From: DASVNK01 sp036383895
Lineage (GTDB): Bacteria > Verrucomicrobiota > Verrucomicrobiia > Limisphaerales > SXQI01
Assembly (NCBI GenBank): GCA_036383895.1
Contig: DASVNK010000065.1
Coordinates: 1-64,000, forward strand
Direction: 5' to 3'
Length of the DNA: 64,000 bases
In this document: positions 27,777-38,334 of the stretch, piece after piece
How the letters are laid out: each line of letters starts with the position of its first letter
Position numbering within the stretch: position 1 is the first letter of the stretch
Position numbers and translations under genes: made by a program
Notes under the pieces: generated by a model
The model's input: only the letters and a program-made list of their open reading frames with translations
The model's database searches: none
Told to the model about the DNA's origin: nothing

Positions 27777-30700
27777 CGTTTCATTACCACTTCGTCGAAG
27801 TTGAACAAGGCATTTGCTACAACTGCGGCGGATGCGAGTTCAAGAGGCGGAATGTCCGGGTCGTTTGCTTTATCACCGACGGTGAGAAACTTCGCGGTTT
27901 CTTGCTGGTCCCGCGAAAGAATCTCCAGCTGTTCCTCGAACATCTTCTGCAATACAGCAAGCTCCGCGGCCGTCGCATTTCGGCTCGTTACCAGTCGAAA
28001 CATGTAAGCCAGCCGGGATTGCGTAGTGCTGCCCCCTTCCTTGTGCGCGCGCTCGGCAAGGTGTCGCGCTGCTTCGGCCAATTGCGGATCGTTCAAGAGC
28101 ACCAAGGCCTGCAACGGCGTGCTGGTCGCCTGCCTCGTTACGATGCACACGTTCCGTTCCGCAGCGTCGAAGGCGATCATCGAGGGAGGAGGCGAGGTGC
28201 GTTTCCAAAACGTATATAAACTGCGGCGATAAAGTCCTTCTCCTTTATCGCGCTCGTATTTCGCGCCGGATTTTTCCTCCCATAATCCTTCCGGTTGATA
28301 CGGCTTTACCGGTGCTCCGCCAGTTTTCTTCACCAGCAATCCGCTCGTCTCCAGTGCGTTGTCGCGAATCATCTCCGCCGTTAAACGATGTGCCGGGCCG
28401 CGCGCCAGCAGGCGATTCTCCGGATCTTTGTGGAGTGAATCTTCTGAAGCTTGAGATGACTGACGATAAGTTGCAGACATCGCGATCTGCTTCAAAAGAC
28501 GCTTCACATTCCAATCGCGCCGGAAATCATTCGCCAGCCAATCGAGCAACTCCGGATGACTGGGCAGTTCGCCCTGGCTGCCAAAGTTATCAGCGGTGGC
28601 AACAATCCCGCGGCCGAACATCATCTGCCAAAGGCGATTTACCGCCACGCGCGCGGTGAGCGGATTTTCTTCAGCGAACAACCAATGTGCGAGGCCGAGC
28701 CGATTGCGCGGATATTTCGATGCAAAGGGAAGAATGGCTTCCGGCGTGTCTGCGCTCACCGCGTCCGCCGGCGCATCGTAAGCACCGCGCTTCAGCACGA
28801 ACGCGGGCCGCGGATTCGCCATTTCATGCATCACCATCACTTCCGGGATCGGATTGATCAAATTGTTGTGCTGCGTGCGCAAGTCGCGCAGATCGCGCAG
28901 ATGCTGCTGAAAGATCGGATTATGATTAGCGACGTAGAAGTCGAGGAGCGCACCGTCCTCTGCGTCCGCTTTCGCTAGCGCATCCGTTAGCGAGGTGCCG
29001 TCGTGCAGGTGCTTCACTTCGAGTGGCGTCAAAGCGCGATCGTAGAGTTTAAACTCGTCCACGTGCCCGTCTCGAAAACCGTTATCGCGAAAACGATAGC
29101 CGATCGTGAGCTGAGGGCCGCCGCGTTCGTAGTTAATGTCCTTCCAAAGATTGTCGCGAATAACATCGAGTTCCAACCGCGCACCGTTCTGATAAAGCGC
29201 GACTCCGACCGCGCGGCTCGAACCATCGTAGGTCATCGTGAGTTGAACCCACTCGTTCGTTGGAAGCGCTCTCTTGCTGACCACCTTCAGCGCGTTGCCC
29301 GGCCACATGTGATGCAAGCCCAGCCCGACTTTTCCGTCCTCGAGGACCATTTCGTAACCGCGACTTCCCGCATCCAATGCAGCCATGCTCCGATGAAAAA
29401 TCACAGCGCGTTTCGGAAGCGTTGGCGTGCGAATCCAAATGCTCGCGGTGAAAGGGTCCGTTCGCGAGAAGACTCCAAGATCATTTAATGTGACACCATT
29501 TTCACCGTTTAACGCGAGCGCTTTGCCGGTGCGCCCATCAATCAGCTCCGGCCCTTCAACCGCCTGTGCGGGCTTCGCGCCATTTGCAGCGTTCACGAAC
29601 TTCTTGTCCTTAAGTTCATTAAATGAAATATCCGCAACGATTCCTTTGATGTGAGGTGCGCCTGGTTTTTCTTTTAGCCACGCAGCAAACGCGCCTTGCG
29701 CATTTCTCTTCAAGGCGCCCGCTTTGCTTTCCTTCTCTTGAATTGCGCGTTTCATCTCCGCTAATTTCTTCTCAGTTGCATCATCGGACATCAGCAGCGT
29801 TGGCACGGGCATTGAATCGGTGAAGTGTGAGGTTTGGCCGGATTCATCGACGTTGTTGAAGAAGGAGTAGAGTGAGTAGAAATTCTTCTGCGAAATCGGA
29901 TCGTATTTGTGATCGTGACAACGGGAGCACTCGAACGTCTGCGCAAGAAACGCCGTTCCCATCGTGTTGACGCGATCCACCACGTAGCTCACGCGGAATT
30001 CTTCCTCTACGCTGCCGCCTTCCTCGGTCTGCATGTGGTGGCGATTGAATGCGGTCGCGAGGATCTGTTCCTTCGTCGCATTCGGCAGCAAATCACCCGC
30101 GAGTTGCCAGGTCACGAACTGCTCATAAGGCATGTTCTCGTTGAATGCCCTGATCACCCAATCACGCCACGGCCACATCGCCCGGTAACGATCCGCCTGG
30201 TAGCCGTGGGTGTCGGAATAACGGGCGAGATCCAGCCAATCAACTGCCATTCGCTCGCCGTAAGCTTCCGTAGCGAGCAACCGATCCACCACTCTCTCGT
30301 AAGCGTTTGTGGATTGGTCTGCGACGAAAGCATCGATTTCGTCAGGCGAGGGCGGCAATCCAGTCAAATCGAACGTCACCCGTCGTATCAATCTCTCCTT
30401 CGAAGCTTCCTTCGCCGGCTTCAATCCTTCTTTTTCGAACCGTGCGAGAATGAATCGATCAATATCAACCTTTCCCCACTCGAGCGCCTTCACCTCCGGC
30501 GCGCTTACTTTCCGTGTCGGCACATAGGCCCAATGCTTTTCCCACTGCGCGCCTCCCTCGATCCAACGTTTCAAAGTCGCGATCTCTGCCTCACTCACCG
30601 TCAAATGCGAATCAGGGGGCGGCATCTTCTCGTCCGGGTCGCTGGTCACGAGCCGCATATATAGTTCGCTCTTCGCCGCGTCCCCCGGCCTGACGATGAA

Positions 30701-30913
30701 CTTCCCATCCTTTTCCGCGAGAACCCCTTCCTTCGTATCCAATCGCAGCTTGGCTTTGCGCTTGTTTTCATCTGGTCCATGGCAGGCCCAGCAGCGGTCC
30801 GAAAGAATCGGGCGCACTTGCATGTTAAAACTCACCGACTCATCCGCCGCGCGGGAAAAAAGAAGTGTCCCGCCAAAAAGCGCGCAGATCAGCCTTAGCA
30901 AGCGGTGGGTCAT
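27773..30913 (-). CDS. DUF1549/DUF1553 (PSD1-like) protein with LamG and haem motif
   Basis: A 1046-residue exported protein from ATG 30913 (MTHRLLRLICALFGG); a start at 30952 is less likely. Order: signal peptide; a planctomycete cytochrome C domain with CWACH (RPILSDRCWACHGPDENKRK, about residue 42); DUF1549 (VDIDRFILARFEKEGLKP...LTGLPPSPDEIDAF, about 150-360); a LamG/concanavalin-like insert (about 470-640); and DUF1553 (RLGLAHWLFAEENPLTARV...GRGIVATADNFGSQGELPSHPELLDW, to the end). It is first in the operon with the DUF1501 protein. The haem motif and binding module suggest an oxidative step on a bound polymer, by inference. Confidence 0.93.
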
Positions 30914-31083
30914 CGTAGACTCGGAATCTACCAATCGGCTTCCGAAAAACAAATCGAAACAAACTTGTTCCGAACTGTGTTGTCTAAGCCGGATCGTGAC
31001 CTCTCTACCTTACAAATCGAGCTCGGAATTCTACTCGCCAACCGACCACACCCAGCTACCGTCACCTTTTCGTAACATTTAAC

Positions 31084-32184
31084 ATGAGAGCAGCTATTCT
31101 ACTGATTTGTTTGCTGTTGTGCCGGCCGTCCTTTGCGGCTGCGCCAACGGCCAAGGACCTTGTCGGCAAATGGGAGGGCACGGCAGTATTTGGCAAGATG
31201 AAGTTCAAGATGGTGCTGCGGATCGTGGAAACCAACGACAGCCGCATTGCGGCCACAATGGATCTGCCCGAACATGGCCAGCGGGGCATGCCCATCGGCG
31301 CCGTGTTGTTCAATTCACCGGAGATCCGCATCGAGATCGATCCGTTCCAAACCGCTTACAATGCGGAGTTGAGCGAAGATCTCTCCACCATGAACGGCGA
31401 ATTTGAGGAAGGCCCCGGTGGCCGTCCCATCGGCATCGTTTTCAAGCGCTCAACGACCAAAGACGAACCGGAACCCGAGCAAGTCTTTACCTTCAAGCCT
31501 GGCGAAGAGCGCGACATCCGCGGTCATTGGAAAGCGGCGGTTGAGCCAATGCCTGGCATGAAGCTCACGGCCGGACTGAACGTCGGGCGCATTCCAGACG
31601 GCTCTTTCAAAGCGACTCTCGATATCCTGGAACAGGGCGCAAAAGATATTCCAGCAGGTGCCGTTGCTCAGACTGGCCGTGACGTCGAAATCAAGTGGGA
31701 CGCGCTGCAAATGAATTTCAAAGGTAAGCTGAGCGATGACGGGAACAAGATCCAAGGCGAAATGAAACAGCGCGGCAAACCGGAAGCTGTTTCTTTTGTT
31801 CGCATCGATTCACGCGCGACGCTTGCTCCTGCGGATGTCTCGTATGAACCGAATCCAGCCGACCACAACGACATTCGCGGTGAATGGTCGGGCAAGCTCG
31901 ACATCCCCAACCAAAAGCTTCGCCTTATTTTGAAGTTTGGGAAAACACCAACGGGCGAGTTTGCCGGCAGCCTGTCCAGTCCGGATCAGGGCCCCGGCGA
32001 ATTGCCGATGGGCAGCGCGAAAGTCGAACTGCCGAAGGTAGTGATGGAATGGCCCGGCATTCGCGGCAAGTTTGAAGGAGTGCTGACGAATGAAGGCGCT
32101 GTCCTCGACGGCACCTGGGAACAGTTCGGCAACAAAATGCCGCTGAAACTGGAACGCACAAAAGCACAGTCGAATAACAAATAG
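31084..32184 (+). CDS. Exported protein with three tandem beta-rich repeats
   Basis: A 366-residue exported protein (signal about residues 1-20) built from three related domains of about 100-110 residues: LVGKWEGTAVFGKMKFKMVL, DIRGHWKAAVEPMPGMKLTA and DIRGEWSGKLDIPNQKLRLI. Each continues with a Gly-rich strand, a DLPEHGQ/DILEQGA/SSPDQGP turn, a (I/L)P-(I/A/M)GA/S strand and a late GKFEGVL...LDGTWEQ motif. The same unit is known ahead of hydrolase domains in other bacteria; here there is only the repeat. It sits 14 bases upstream of the CotH gene, so the two probably work together at the cell surface. Confidence 0.8.
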   Translation: MRAAILLICLLLCRPSFAAAPTAKDLVGKWEGTAVFGKMKFKMVLRIVETNDSRIAATMDLPEHGQRGMPIGAVLFNSPEIRIEIDPFQTAYNAELSEDLSTMNGEFEEGPGGRPIGIVFKRSTTKDEPEPEQVFTFKPGEERDIRGHWKAAVEPMPGMKLTAGLNVGRIPDGSFKATLDILEQGAKDIPAGAVAQTGRDVEIKWDALQMNFKGKLSDDGNKIQGEMKQRGKPEAVSFVRIDSRATLAPADVSYEPNPADHNDIRGEWSGKLDIPNQKLRLILKFGKTPTGEFAGSLSSPDQGPGELPMGSAKVELPKVVMEWPGIRGKFEGVLTNEGAVLDGTWEQFGNKMPLKLERTKAQSNNK

Positions 32185-32198
32185 GTTTTTCTGTCACC

Positions 32199-33833
32199 AT
32201 GAAACCGCTCACTTTGATTCGAGTTGGAATGCTCACAACTTGCCTCGCATTAGCGACTGCATTCAACATCTGCGCAGCCGACGCGCCGAAAAAAGGCAAG
32301 AAAGCCGAAGAAGCCGACCAATTCTTCGCCAGCGCCAGGATCCCAAAGATCCAAATCGAGATCGCGCCCGAAGACATCAAGAAGCTCGAGAAATATTCGT
32401 TCCGCTTTGGTGAAGAACAGCAGGAGGAACGCGAGCAGGTCAAAGCCGCGGTTCGCGCCGATGGCAAAACTTACAAGGAGGTCGCCGTTCAAATGAAAGG
32501 CGCCGCGGGTAGTTTTCGATCCATCCACGAAAATCCAGCGCTCACTCTCAATTTCGATAAATTCGTGGATGGGCAGACCTTCAATGGCCTGGACAAAATC
32601 AGCCTGAACAATTCTGTTCAGGACCAAACGTATGTCAGCGAACAGTTCAGCCGCGAAATGTTCCTGAAGGCCGGTATTCCCACACCACGCGCGACGCATG
32701 CCACGGTGGAGTTAAACGGCCGCGACCTTGGTCTCTACGTTCTCGTGCAAGGTTGGAACAAACGTTTCCTCCGCCAGCACTTTGATAAGGTCGGCGGAAA
32801 TCTTTACGATGGCGGTTTCCTCAAAGACGTCGACAAAGAACTCGATGCGAATTCCGGCGACAATCCCGCCGATCAATCGGACCGGATCGCACTGCTGGAG
32901 GCAGCGCAAGAAAAAGACCTCGCGAAGCGTCGCGAGCGTCTGGAGAAGGTGCTGGATCTTGATCGCTTTCTCACTTTCGTCGCGCTCGATGTCATGCTCT
33001 GGAATTGGGACGGCTACGCGCAGAATAAAAACAACTATCGCGTCTTCAGTGATAAGGGCTCGGGCAAGATGGTCTTCATGCCGCACGGCCTCGATCAAAT
33101 GTTCTGGAAACCAGACGGCCCGCTCCTGCCGAACTTTCAAGGCCTGGTCGCGCGTTCCGTTTTGCAGATTCCCGAGTTGCGCCAGAAGTACCTCGCTCGC
33201 GTGAAGGAGCTCCGCACCTCAGTTTTCAATCCGCAGGAGATGACCAATCGCGTTTACCAAATCGCCGCGAAAACTGCGCCGACTTTGAAGGAAAAAGATG
33301 AGTCTCTCGCTGAACAGCAGGAGCAAGCGGTGGAAAAGTTTGCGGACGCCATTGTGCGCCGCGCGAAGAGTATTGATGAACAACTCGCCACTCCGATCGA
33401 GCCGGTGAAATTCGATGCCAGTGGCAAAACGATTCTCGCGAATTGGGAACCGAGCACGCAATTTGGAAAGCCGGATCTGAGCAAAGATGGCAACACACTT
33501 CAGGCCCGCACCACGAAGGGCAGCAGCATCGGTTCATGGCGCACCAAAGTCTGGCTCGAACCGGGTGAATACAAAGTTGAAGCGAAGATCAAGTCTTCCG
33601 GATTGAAGCCAGATCTCGGCGATACCCGTGCAGGCGCCGGCCTCCGGGTCGGCCGCGAACGATCCGAGGAACGCCTCACGGGTGATGCAGATTGGACCAC
33701 AATTTCGCACAACTTCAGCGTGAACGATCCGCTCGCGCAAATGCAATTCCAATGCGAGTTCCGCGGCATTTCCGGGGAAGCCGCCTTCCAGGAAATTCAA
33801 CTCACGCGCCTGTCTTCAAAAGCCACGGAGTAA
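32199..33833 (+). CDS. Exported CotH-family kinase-like protein
   Basis: A 544-residue exported protein (signal about residues 1-27, ending CAADA) with a CotH domain (about 40-350): PKIQIEIAPEDIKKLEKYSF, VQMKGAAGSFRSIHENPALT, GLDKISLNNSVQDQTYVSEQ, LGLYVLVQGWNK and MLWNWDGYAQNKNNYRVF. CotH proteins are atypical kinases that phosphorylate surface proteins. A C-terminal beta-sandwich (about 405-535) resembles a carbohydrate-binding module. It follows the triple-repeat protein by 14 bases and is convergent with mfd with almost no gap. Confidence 0.9.
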   Translation: MKPLTLIRVGMLTTCLALATAFNICAADAPKKGKKAEEADQFFASARIPKIQIEIAPEDIKKLEKYSFRFGEEQQEEREQVKAAVRADGKTYKEVAVQMKGAAGSFRSIHENPALTLNFDKFVDGQTFNGLDKISLNNSVQDQTYVSEQFSREMFLKAGIPTPRATHATVELNGRDLGLYVLVQGWNKRFLRQHFDKVGGNLYDGGFLKDVDKELDANSGDNPADQSDRIALLEAAQEKDLAKRRERLEKVLDLDRFLTFVALDVMLWNWDGYAQNKNNYRVFSDKGSGKMVFMPHGLDQMFWKPDGPLLPNFQGLVARSVLQIPELRQKYLARVKELRTSVFNPQEMTNRVYQIAAKTAPTLKEKDESLAEQQEQAVEKFADAIVRRAKSIDEQLATPIEPVKFDASGKTILANWEPSTQFGKPDLSKDGNTLQARTTKGSSIGSWRTKVWLEPGEYKVEAKIKSSGLKPDLGDTRAGAGLRVGRERSEERLTGDADWTTISHNFSVNDPLAQMQFQCEFRGISGEAAFQEIQLTRLSSKATE

Positions 33834-33834
33834 A

Positions 33835-36800
33835 TCAAACAGCGAGCAAAAGTTTTTTGATTTCGGAAAGTTTCGCCTTCGGCTCTTTCTTCGAGAGCCG
33901 GGGGAATTTCCCGCCGAGCTGAATCGGTTCTTTATTCCGGAACAGTTTCAACTTCGCGCCTTCCGTCTCAATCGCTGTAATCCGCTTGTCGCTCGCCAGA
34001 ATTTTTAGCTCGGTGCAAGTCAACAACATCTCCACGGCCGACGGCACCGGTCCGAATCGATCGCGCAACTCCCTTTTAACTTCCTCCACTCCCGAGCGTT
34101 CAATTGCTTGCGCCAGCTTTCGGTAAATCGAAATGCGCTGCTGCGCTTCGCGTATGTAATTTAACGGAATGTAGGCCGGCGCGCGATTACTCGGCTTATC
34201 ATTTTCTTCCTCCATCGGCACAGTTTCGTCGTCATCGAAGTCGCTATAGGTCATCGTCTCGCGCGGAACCAGCACCACACTTTCTTCTCGCTTCTTCTTC
34301 GGTTTTTCCGCGTCGACAGCTCTGCCTTCCTCACCCGGATTTAACGCCAGAAAATCCAATCGCAATTGAACCTCACCACGCCGCGCGACTTTCTCGCCCT
34401 TTAGCGAACTCACGCTTTGCTTCAGCAACTGGCAATACAGATCGAACCCCACCGCTGTGATATGTCCGCTTTGCTGCGCACCCAACAAATTACCCGCACC
34501 GCGAATTTCGAGGTCGCGCATCGCAATCTTGAACCCACTCCCAAGACTCGAATACTGTTTAATTGCACTGATCCGTTTCCGCACATCGCTCAGCAAGGCC
34601 GCGTGTCGCGGAAGAAGTAGATATGCGTACGCCTGGTGCTTGTAGCGCCCGACGCGACCGCGCAGTTGATACAAATCGCTCAATCCAAAACGGTCGGCGC
34701 GATCGATTATAATCGTATTCGCATTTGGGATGTCGATTCCGCTTTCGATGATCGTCGTGGACACCAGCACATCCGCTTCGCCGTTGATGAACTTTGCCAT
34801 CACGTCTTCCAGTTCATCGCTGTCCATCTGCCCGTGTCCCACGACAACTCGCGCGCTGGGCACCAGTGTCTTGATGCGCTCCGCGACGCCATAAATATCC
34901 AACACGCGATTGTGCAGGAAGTAAGTCTGCCCGCCGCGGTTCAACTCCCGCTGGATCGCATCGCGAATCACTCGCTCGTCGAACTGCGTCACGATGGTCT
35001 CGACCGGCAAACGATCCTGCGGCGGCGTTTCAATCGTGCTCATGTCGCGCGCACCCGTCAGCGCGAGATACAATGTCCGCGGGATCGGCGTCGCACTCAG
35101 CGTCAGCACATCCACCAACTTGCGCAGCAGTTTCAACTTCTCCTTGTGCAGAACTCCGAACCGCTGCTCCTCATCAATAATCACTAACCCAAGGTCCTTG
35201 AAAACCACATCGTCCTGCACGAGTCGATGCGTTCCCACCACAATATCGACCGCGCCTTCGGAAATTGCCTGCAACGCGCGCTTCTGCTGTGTGCGCGTCC
35301 GAAACCGACTCAATTGCTCGATGCGAATTGGATAATCCGCCATGCGATCGCGTAACGTATTGTAATGTTGCTGCGCCAGAATGGTCGTCGGCACCAGAAA
35401 CGCCACCTGCTTTCCGCCCATCACGCATTTGAACGACGCCCGGATCGCTACTTCCGTTTTCCCGTATCCCACATCGCCGCAGATCAACCGATCCATCGGC
35501 TTGGTTCCCTCCATGTCCTTCTTCGTCTCGTTGATCGCTTTCAACTGATCGACCGTCTCTTCGTAAATAAACGATCCTTCGAACTCCCGCTGCCAGGGCG
35601 TGTCTTCGCCGAAAGAATGTCCCGGCAACGACTCCCGGGCCGCCTGCATCGCCAGCATCTCTCCCGCGAGATCGCGCACCGCGTTCTCCGCCTGCGCTTT
35701 CGCCTTCTGCCAGCGCGTTCCACCCAGCGTGTGCAACTGCGGTCGGGCTTTCCCAGTGCCAACATATTTGCTGACCAGGTGCGCTTCCGTCACCGGCACG
35801 TAAAGCTTCGGCGCGGGCTGCGTCGGATCGGTCGACCCATATTCAATTACCAAACATTCCGGCCCGGAAATCTCCGCTGGCGAATCCGTCTTCGCGCTCG
35901 GCGCCGCGCTCTGCCCGCGTCCACCCGGCAGAATTTCCAACCCGCGATAGCGCCCAATCCCATGCTGCAAATGAACCACGAAGTCGCCTGGCTCCAAATC
36001 CCCGAAATCAATATCCAGCGCGGAACGCGTCGCAGCCGCATGCGGACTCTTTAACCGGCGCGGCCGATGCACTTTGTAGCGCCCAAAGATTTCCGCGTCC
36101 GTAACGACCACCACCTTGGCCGCTTCGCATAAAAACCCGCGCGCCAGCGACCCGATATCCAACTCCGGCCGCAACCTCGGTTCCTGCGCATCGAATCCAT
36201 ACTCCAGCCAAATCTCCTCAAACCGCTGCCGCTCGCCGTCATTGTTGCACGCCACATGAACCTGGTATCCCTGCCGCAACCACCGATGCAGTTGATTGAA
36301 AAATTCTCGTCGCTGCGTCTCGGCCACCTGCACCTCCGCCGCGCGATCCACTTGTGGACGAAAGGCCTCCAGGCTCGCGAAAATCGCCGTCTCAATCTGA
36401 TCCTCGTTGTTCGCGAGATCCGCAAGCGCCCGCGCTCCCGCCGATTCATACCCGCTGAATCGCTCCCGTTGCGCAGTCTCAAATAGATTCAGCAACGTGA
36501 ATCCACGACCCTCCGCCATCTCCAGGAACCCGCTCCAATCGCAAAAAAACGGATCGTCTTCGGGCACCTGCGCTTCATATTTTTCCGCCGCCTCCAGAAC
36601 ATTCGCCGGCTCACAAATCAGAAAAATCGTTTCCTTCGGCAAATACTCCAGCAGCGTGGCCAACTCCACCCCCGCGCCGTCGTTCAACTTCTTTTTCAGA
36701 AACGCCAACTCACCGGCTGGCGAAATTGCCATTTCCTCGATATTCTCACGCGAGATTTGCGTGTGCGGATCGAACTGCCGCAACGATTCGATCTCATCGC

Positions 36801-37425
36801 CGAAGAATTCAATTCGTACCGGCCAGGGCGAGGGTGGGGGATAGACATCCACAATTCCGCCCCGCAAAGCGATCTCGCCTTTCGACGTCACTTGCGCTTC
36901 CGGTTCGTAACCCTGTTCCTCGAGCCATTCGATCAAATCCAGCGGCTCGATCTGATCACCCTTTTTGAACACCCGCGTGTTCTTCGAAAGCTCCTCCGCC
37001 GGGAATGTCTTCTGCAACAGCGCCGCGACGTTTGTCACGATCGTGCGCGATGGGCCTTCCTTCGTGAGCGCCACCAAAGTCTGCAACCGCTCTGAAATGA
37101 CGTCTGCGTGCGGCAATCGCGATTCGTGCGGCAGAATTTCCCACGAGGGATAAAATAGCGGCCGTTCCGCTTCCTTCTTTTTGCCTTTGCTCGCCAGCGC
37201 GAACCACGTTTCCAAATCCTGCTGAAACGATTCCTGCGCCTTCACTCCCTCCGTCACTGCGACCACCGGCCGATCTGCAAAAACCTCCCGCAATGCCAGC
37301 GCGAAAAACGCCTGCCCCGCCGGATGCACCCCGGCGAGCGACAACACTCCTCCACGCTCCATGCGCGCGCGGATATCCTGTAGCGCGGGAGTTGCCAGCA
37401 CTGAGCGTAAAATGTCCTGAACCAA
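33835..37425 (-). CDS. mfd: Transcription-repair coupling factor
   Basis: The Mfd translocase, 1196 residues. It removes stalled RNA polymerase from lesions and recruits UvrA. Order: N-terminal UvrB-like region binding UvrA (about 1-350); RNA polymerase-interaction domain of CarD type (about 478-580, GDFVVHLQHGIGRYRGLEIL); RecG-like helicase with Walker A GDVGYGKTEVA (about 650), IIDEEQRFGVLHKEK (about 748), SATPIPRTLYLALTGARDMS, and STTIIESGIDIPNANTIIID and GRVGRYKHQAYAYLL; and the C-terminal regulatory domain. An acidic linker (SDFDDDETVPMEEENDK) precedes the last domain. Complete and typical. Confidence 0.97.
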   Translation of the reverse strand: MVQDILRSVLATPALQDIRARMERGGVLSLAGVHPAGQAFFALALREVFADRPVVAVTEGVKAQESFQQDLETWFALASKGKKKEAERPLFYPSWEILPHESRLPHADVISERLQTLVALTKEGPSRTIVTNVAALLQKTFPAEELSKNTRVFKKGDQIEPLDLIEWLEEQGYEPEAQVTSKGEIALRGGIVDVYPPPSPWPVRIEFFGDEIESLRQFDPHTQISRENIEEMAISPAGELAFLKKKLNDGAGVELATLLEYLPKETIFLICEPANVLEAAEKYEAQVPEDDPFFCDWSGFLEMAEGRGFTLLNLFETAQRERFSGYESAGARALADLANNEDQIETAIFASLEAFRPQVDRAAEVQVAETQRREFFNQLHRWLRQGYQVHVACNNDGERQRFEEIWLEYGFDAQEPRLRPELDIGSLARGFLCEAAKVVVVTDAEIFGRYKVHRPRRLKSPHAAATRSALDIDFGDLEPGDFVVHLQHGIGRYRGLEILPGGRGQSAAPSAKTDSPAEISGPECLVIEYGSTDPTQPAPKLYVPVTEAHLVSKYVGTGKARPQLHTLGGTRWQKAKAQAENAVRDLAGEMLAMQAARESLPGHSFGEDTPWQREFEGSFIYEETVDQLKAINETKKDMEGTKPMDRLICGDVGYGKTEVAIRASFKCVMGGKQVAFLVPTTILAQQHYNTLRDRMADYPIRIEQLSRFRTRTQQKRALQAISEGAVDIVVGTHRLVQDDVVFKDLGLVIIDEEQRFGVLHKEKLKLLRKLVDVLTLSATPIPRTLYLALTGARDMSTIETPPQDRLPVETIVTQFDERVIRDAIQRELNRGGQTYFLHNRVLDIYGVAERIKTLVPSARVVVGHGQMDSDELEDVMAKFINGEADVLVSTTIIESGIDIPNANTIIIDRADRFGLSDLYQLRGRVGRYKHQAYAYLLLPRHAALLSDVRKRISAIKQYSSLGSGFKIAMRDLEIRGAGNLLGAQQSGHITAVGFDLYCQLLKQSVSSLKGEKVARRGEVQLRLDFLALNPGEEGRAVDAEKPKKKREESVVLVPRETMTYSDFDDDETVPMEEENDKPSNRAPAYIPLNYIREAQQRISIYRKLAQAIERSGVEEVKRELRDRFGPVPSAVEMLLTCTELKILASDKRITAIETEGAKLKLFRNKEPIQLGGKFPRLSKKEPKAKLSEIKKLLLAV

Positions 37426-37501
37426 TCCTGCCCCTTTTCCTTATTGCCGCTGGCGGCACCGAAACCTGACACCGCCACTCGCGCTGCGTCAAGGGTCGTC
37501 C

Positions 37502-38140
37502 TCAATTGACTGGAACCTTCAAACTCACCGTCGTCCCCAGCCCGTCGTGCGACCTCACTTTCAACCGCCCTCCCACCGCCGCCGCGCGCGATTTCATCAT
37601 TTCAATTCCGCGAAATTGATCGTCCTTCCCTCGCTTAAAGCCGCACCCGTCATCCTTCACCCGCAGCACAACTTCGGAATCCACCTCCCGCAACTGCATC
37701 TTAATCTCTTCCGCGCCCGCGTGTTGGACGGCGTTCTTCAGCGCTTCCTGTGCCACTCTATAGATCGCCAGTGCCTTCTCCTGCCCCTTCGCAAAGACCG
37801 GTTTCTCGCATGAGAAGCTGCAATACGGGCATGTCTTCGCCAACTCCTCCAGGGCCTTCATCAACTCCGCACCTTCGAGATTCGCCGGCCGATACCGGTG
37901 CGAAAGCGCCCGGGTCTGGTCTATGGCCGATTCCAGAACGCGTCCGAGTTCCCGAAAGGCCTTCGCTGACACCGGCTCACCCTTGGTCACCGCGCGTCCG
38001 ATCCGCTCCAACAGCATCGAAGTCCCCGCGAGCGTCTGGCAGATATTATCGTGCAGTTCGAACCCGATCAGCCGCTGCTCGCGCTCGATCGCGTCGACCA
38101 ACGTGACCGCGGCGGACTGTGTTTCTTTCGCGCCGCTCAT
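37502..38140 (-). CDS. Small soluble histidine kinase (HisKA_3 type)
   Basis: A cytoplasmic kinase of 212 residues from ATG 38140 (MSGAKETQSA), chosen because it overlaps the stop of the upstream 65-residue protein as ATGA; the frame is open further up but not protein-like. The dimerisation helix has the phospho-accepting His30 in GFELHDNICQTLAGTSMLLERIG (NarL-type HisKA_3), then the HATPase with YRVAQEALKNAVQHAGAEEI and VKDDGCGF, GIEMMKSRAAAVGGRL and GLGTTVSLKVP. It has no sensor domain of its own, so the signal may come from a partner, perhaps the coupled small protein. A LuxR/NarL-type regulator would be the partner; none is adjacent. Confidence 0.85.
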   Translation of the reverse strand: MSGAKETQSAAVTLVDAIEREQRLIGFELHDNICQTLAGTSMLLERIGRAVTKGEPVSAKAFRELGRVLESAIDQTRALSHRYRPANLEGAELMKALEELAKTCPYCSFSCEKPVFAKGQEKALAIYRVAQEALKNAVQHAGAEEIKMQLREVDSEVVLRVKDDGCGFKRGKDDQFRGIEMMKSRAAAVGGRLKVRSHDGLGTTVSLKVPVN

Positions 38141-38334
38141 CGTCGTCTGTGGTCCATTGCAGACAATTCCGGCAGTAGATTCACCAACTCCCAATCCATC
38201 GTAACTCTCGCTGCTCTGTTCCGATCCGCCCGAACGTAAGTAATCCCGTCTTTCAATCCAACATCGTCTTTTATCCCTGCCGCGTCCACTGTTCCAAGAT
38301 TGATCGATCGAGGTGCGCCAGCGCGCGCGGTCAT
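38137..38334 (-). CDS. 65-residue protein coupled to the histidine kinase
   Basis: A short gene ending TGA inside the kinase ATG (ATGA), so the two are coupled in translation. The ATG at 38334 (MTARAGAPRSINLGTVDAAG) is preceded by AAGGAGC at a normal distance, a good ribosome-binding site. The later part reads GITYVRADRNRAARVTMDWE, LVNLLPELSAMDHRRR. It has no membrane helix or signal peptide and no family recognised. Coupling to a sensor-less kinase makes it a candidate input or anti-kinase subunit, which is inference. Confidence 0.65.
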   Translation of the reverse strand: MTARAGAPRSINLGTVDAAGIKDDVGLKDGITYVRADRNRAARVTMDWELVNLLPELSAMDHRRR

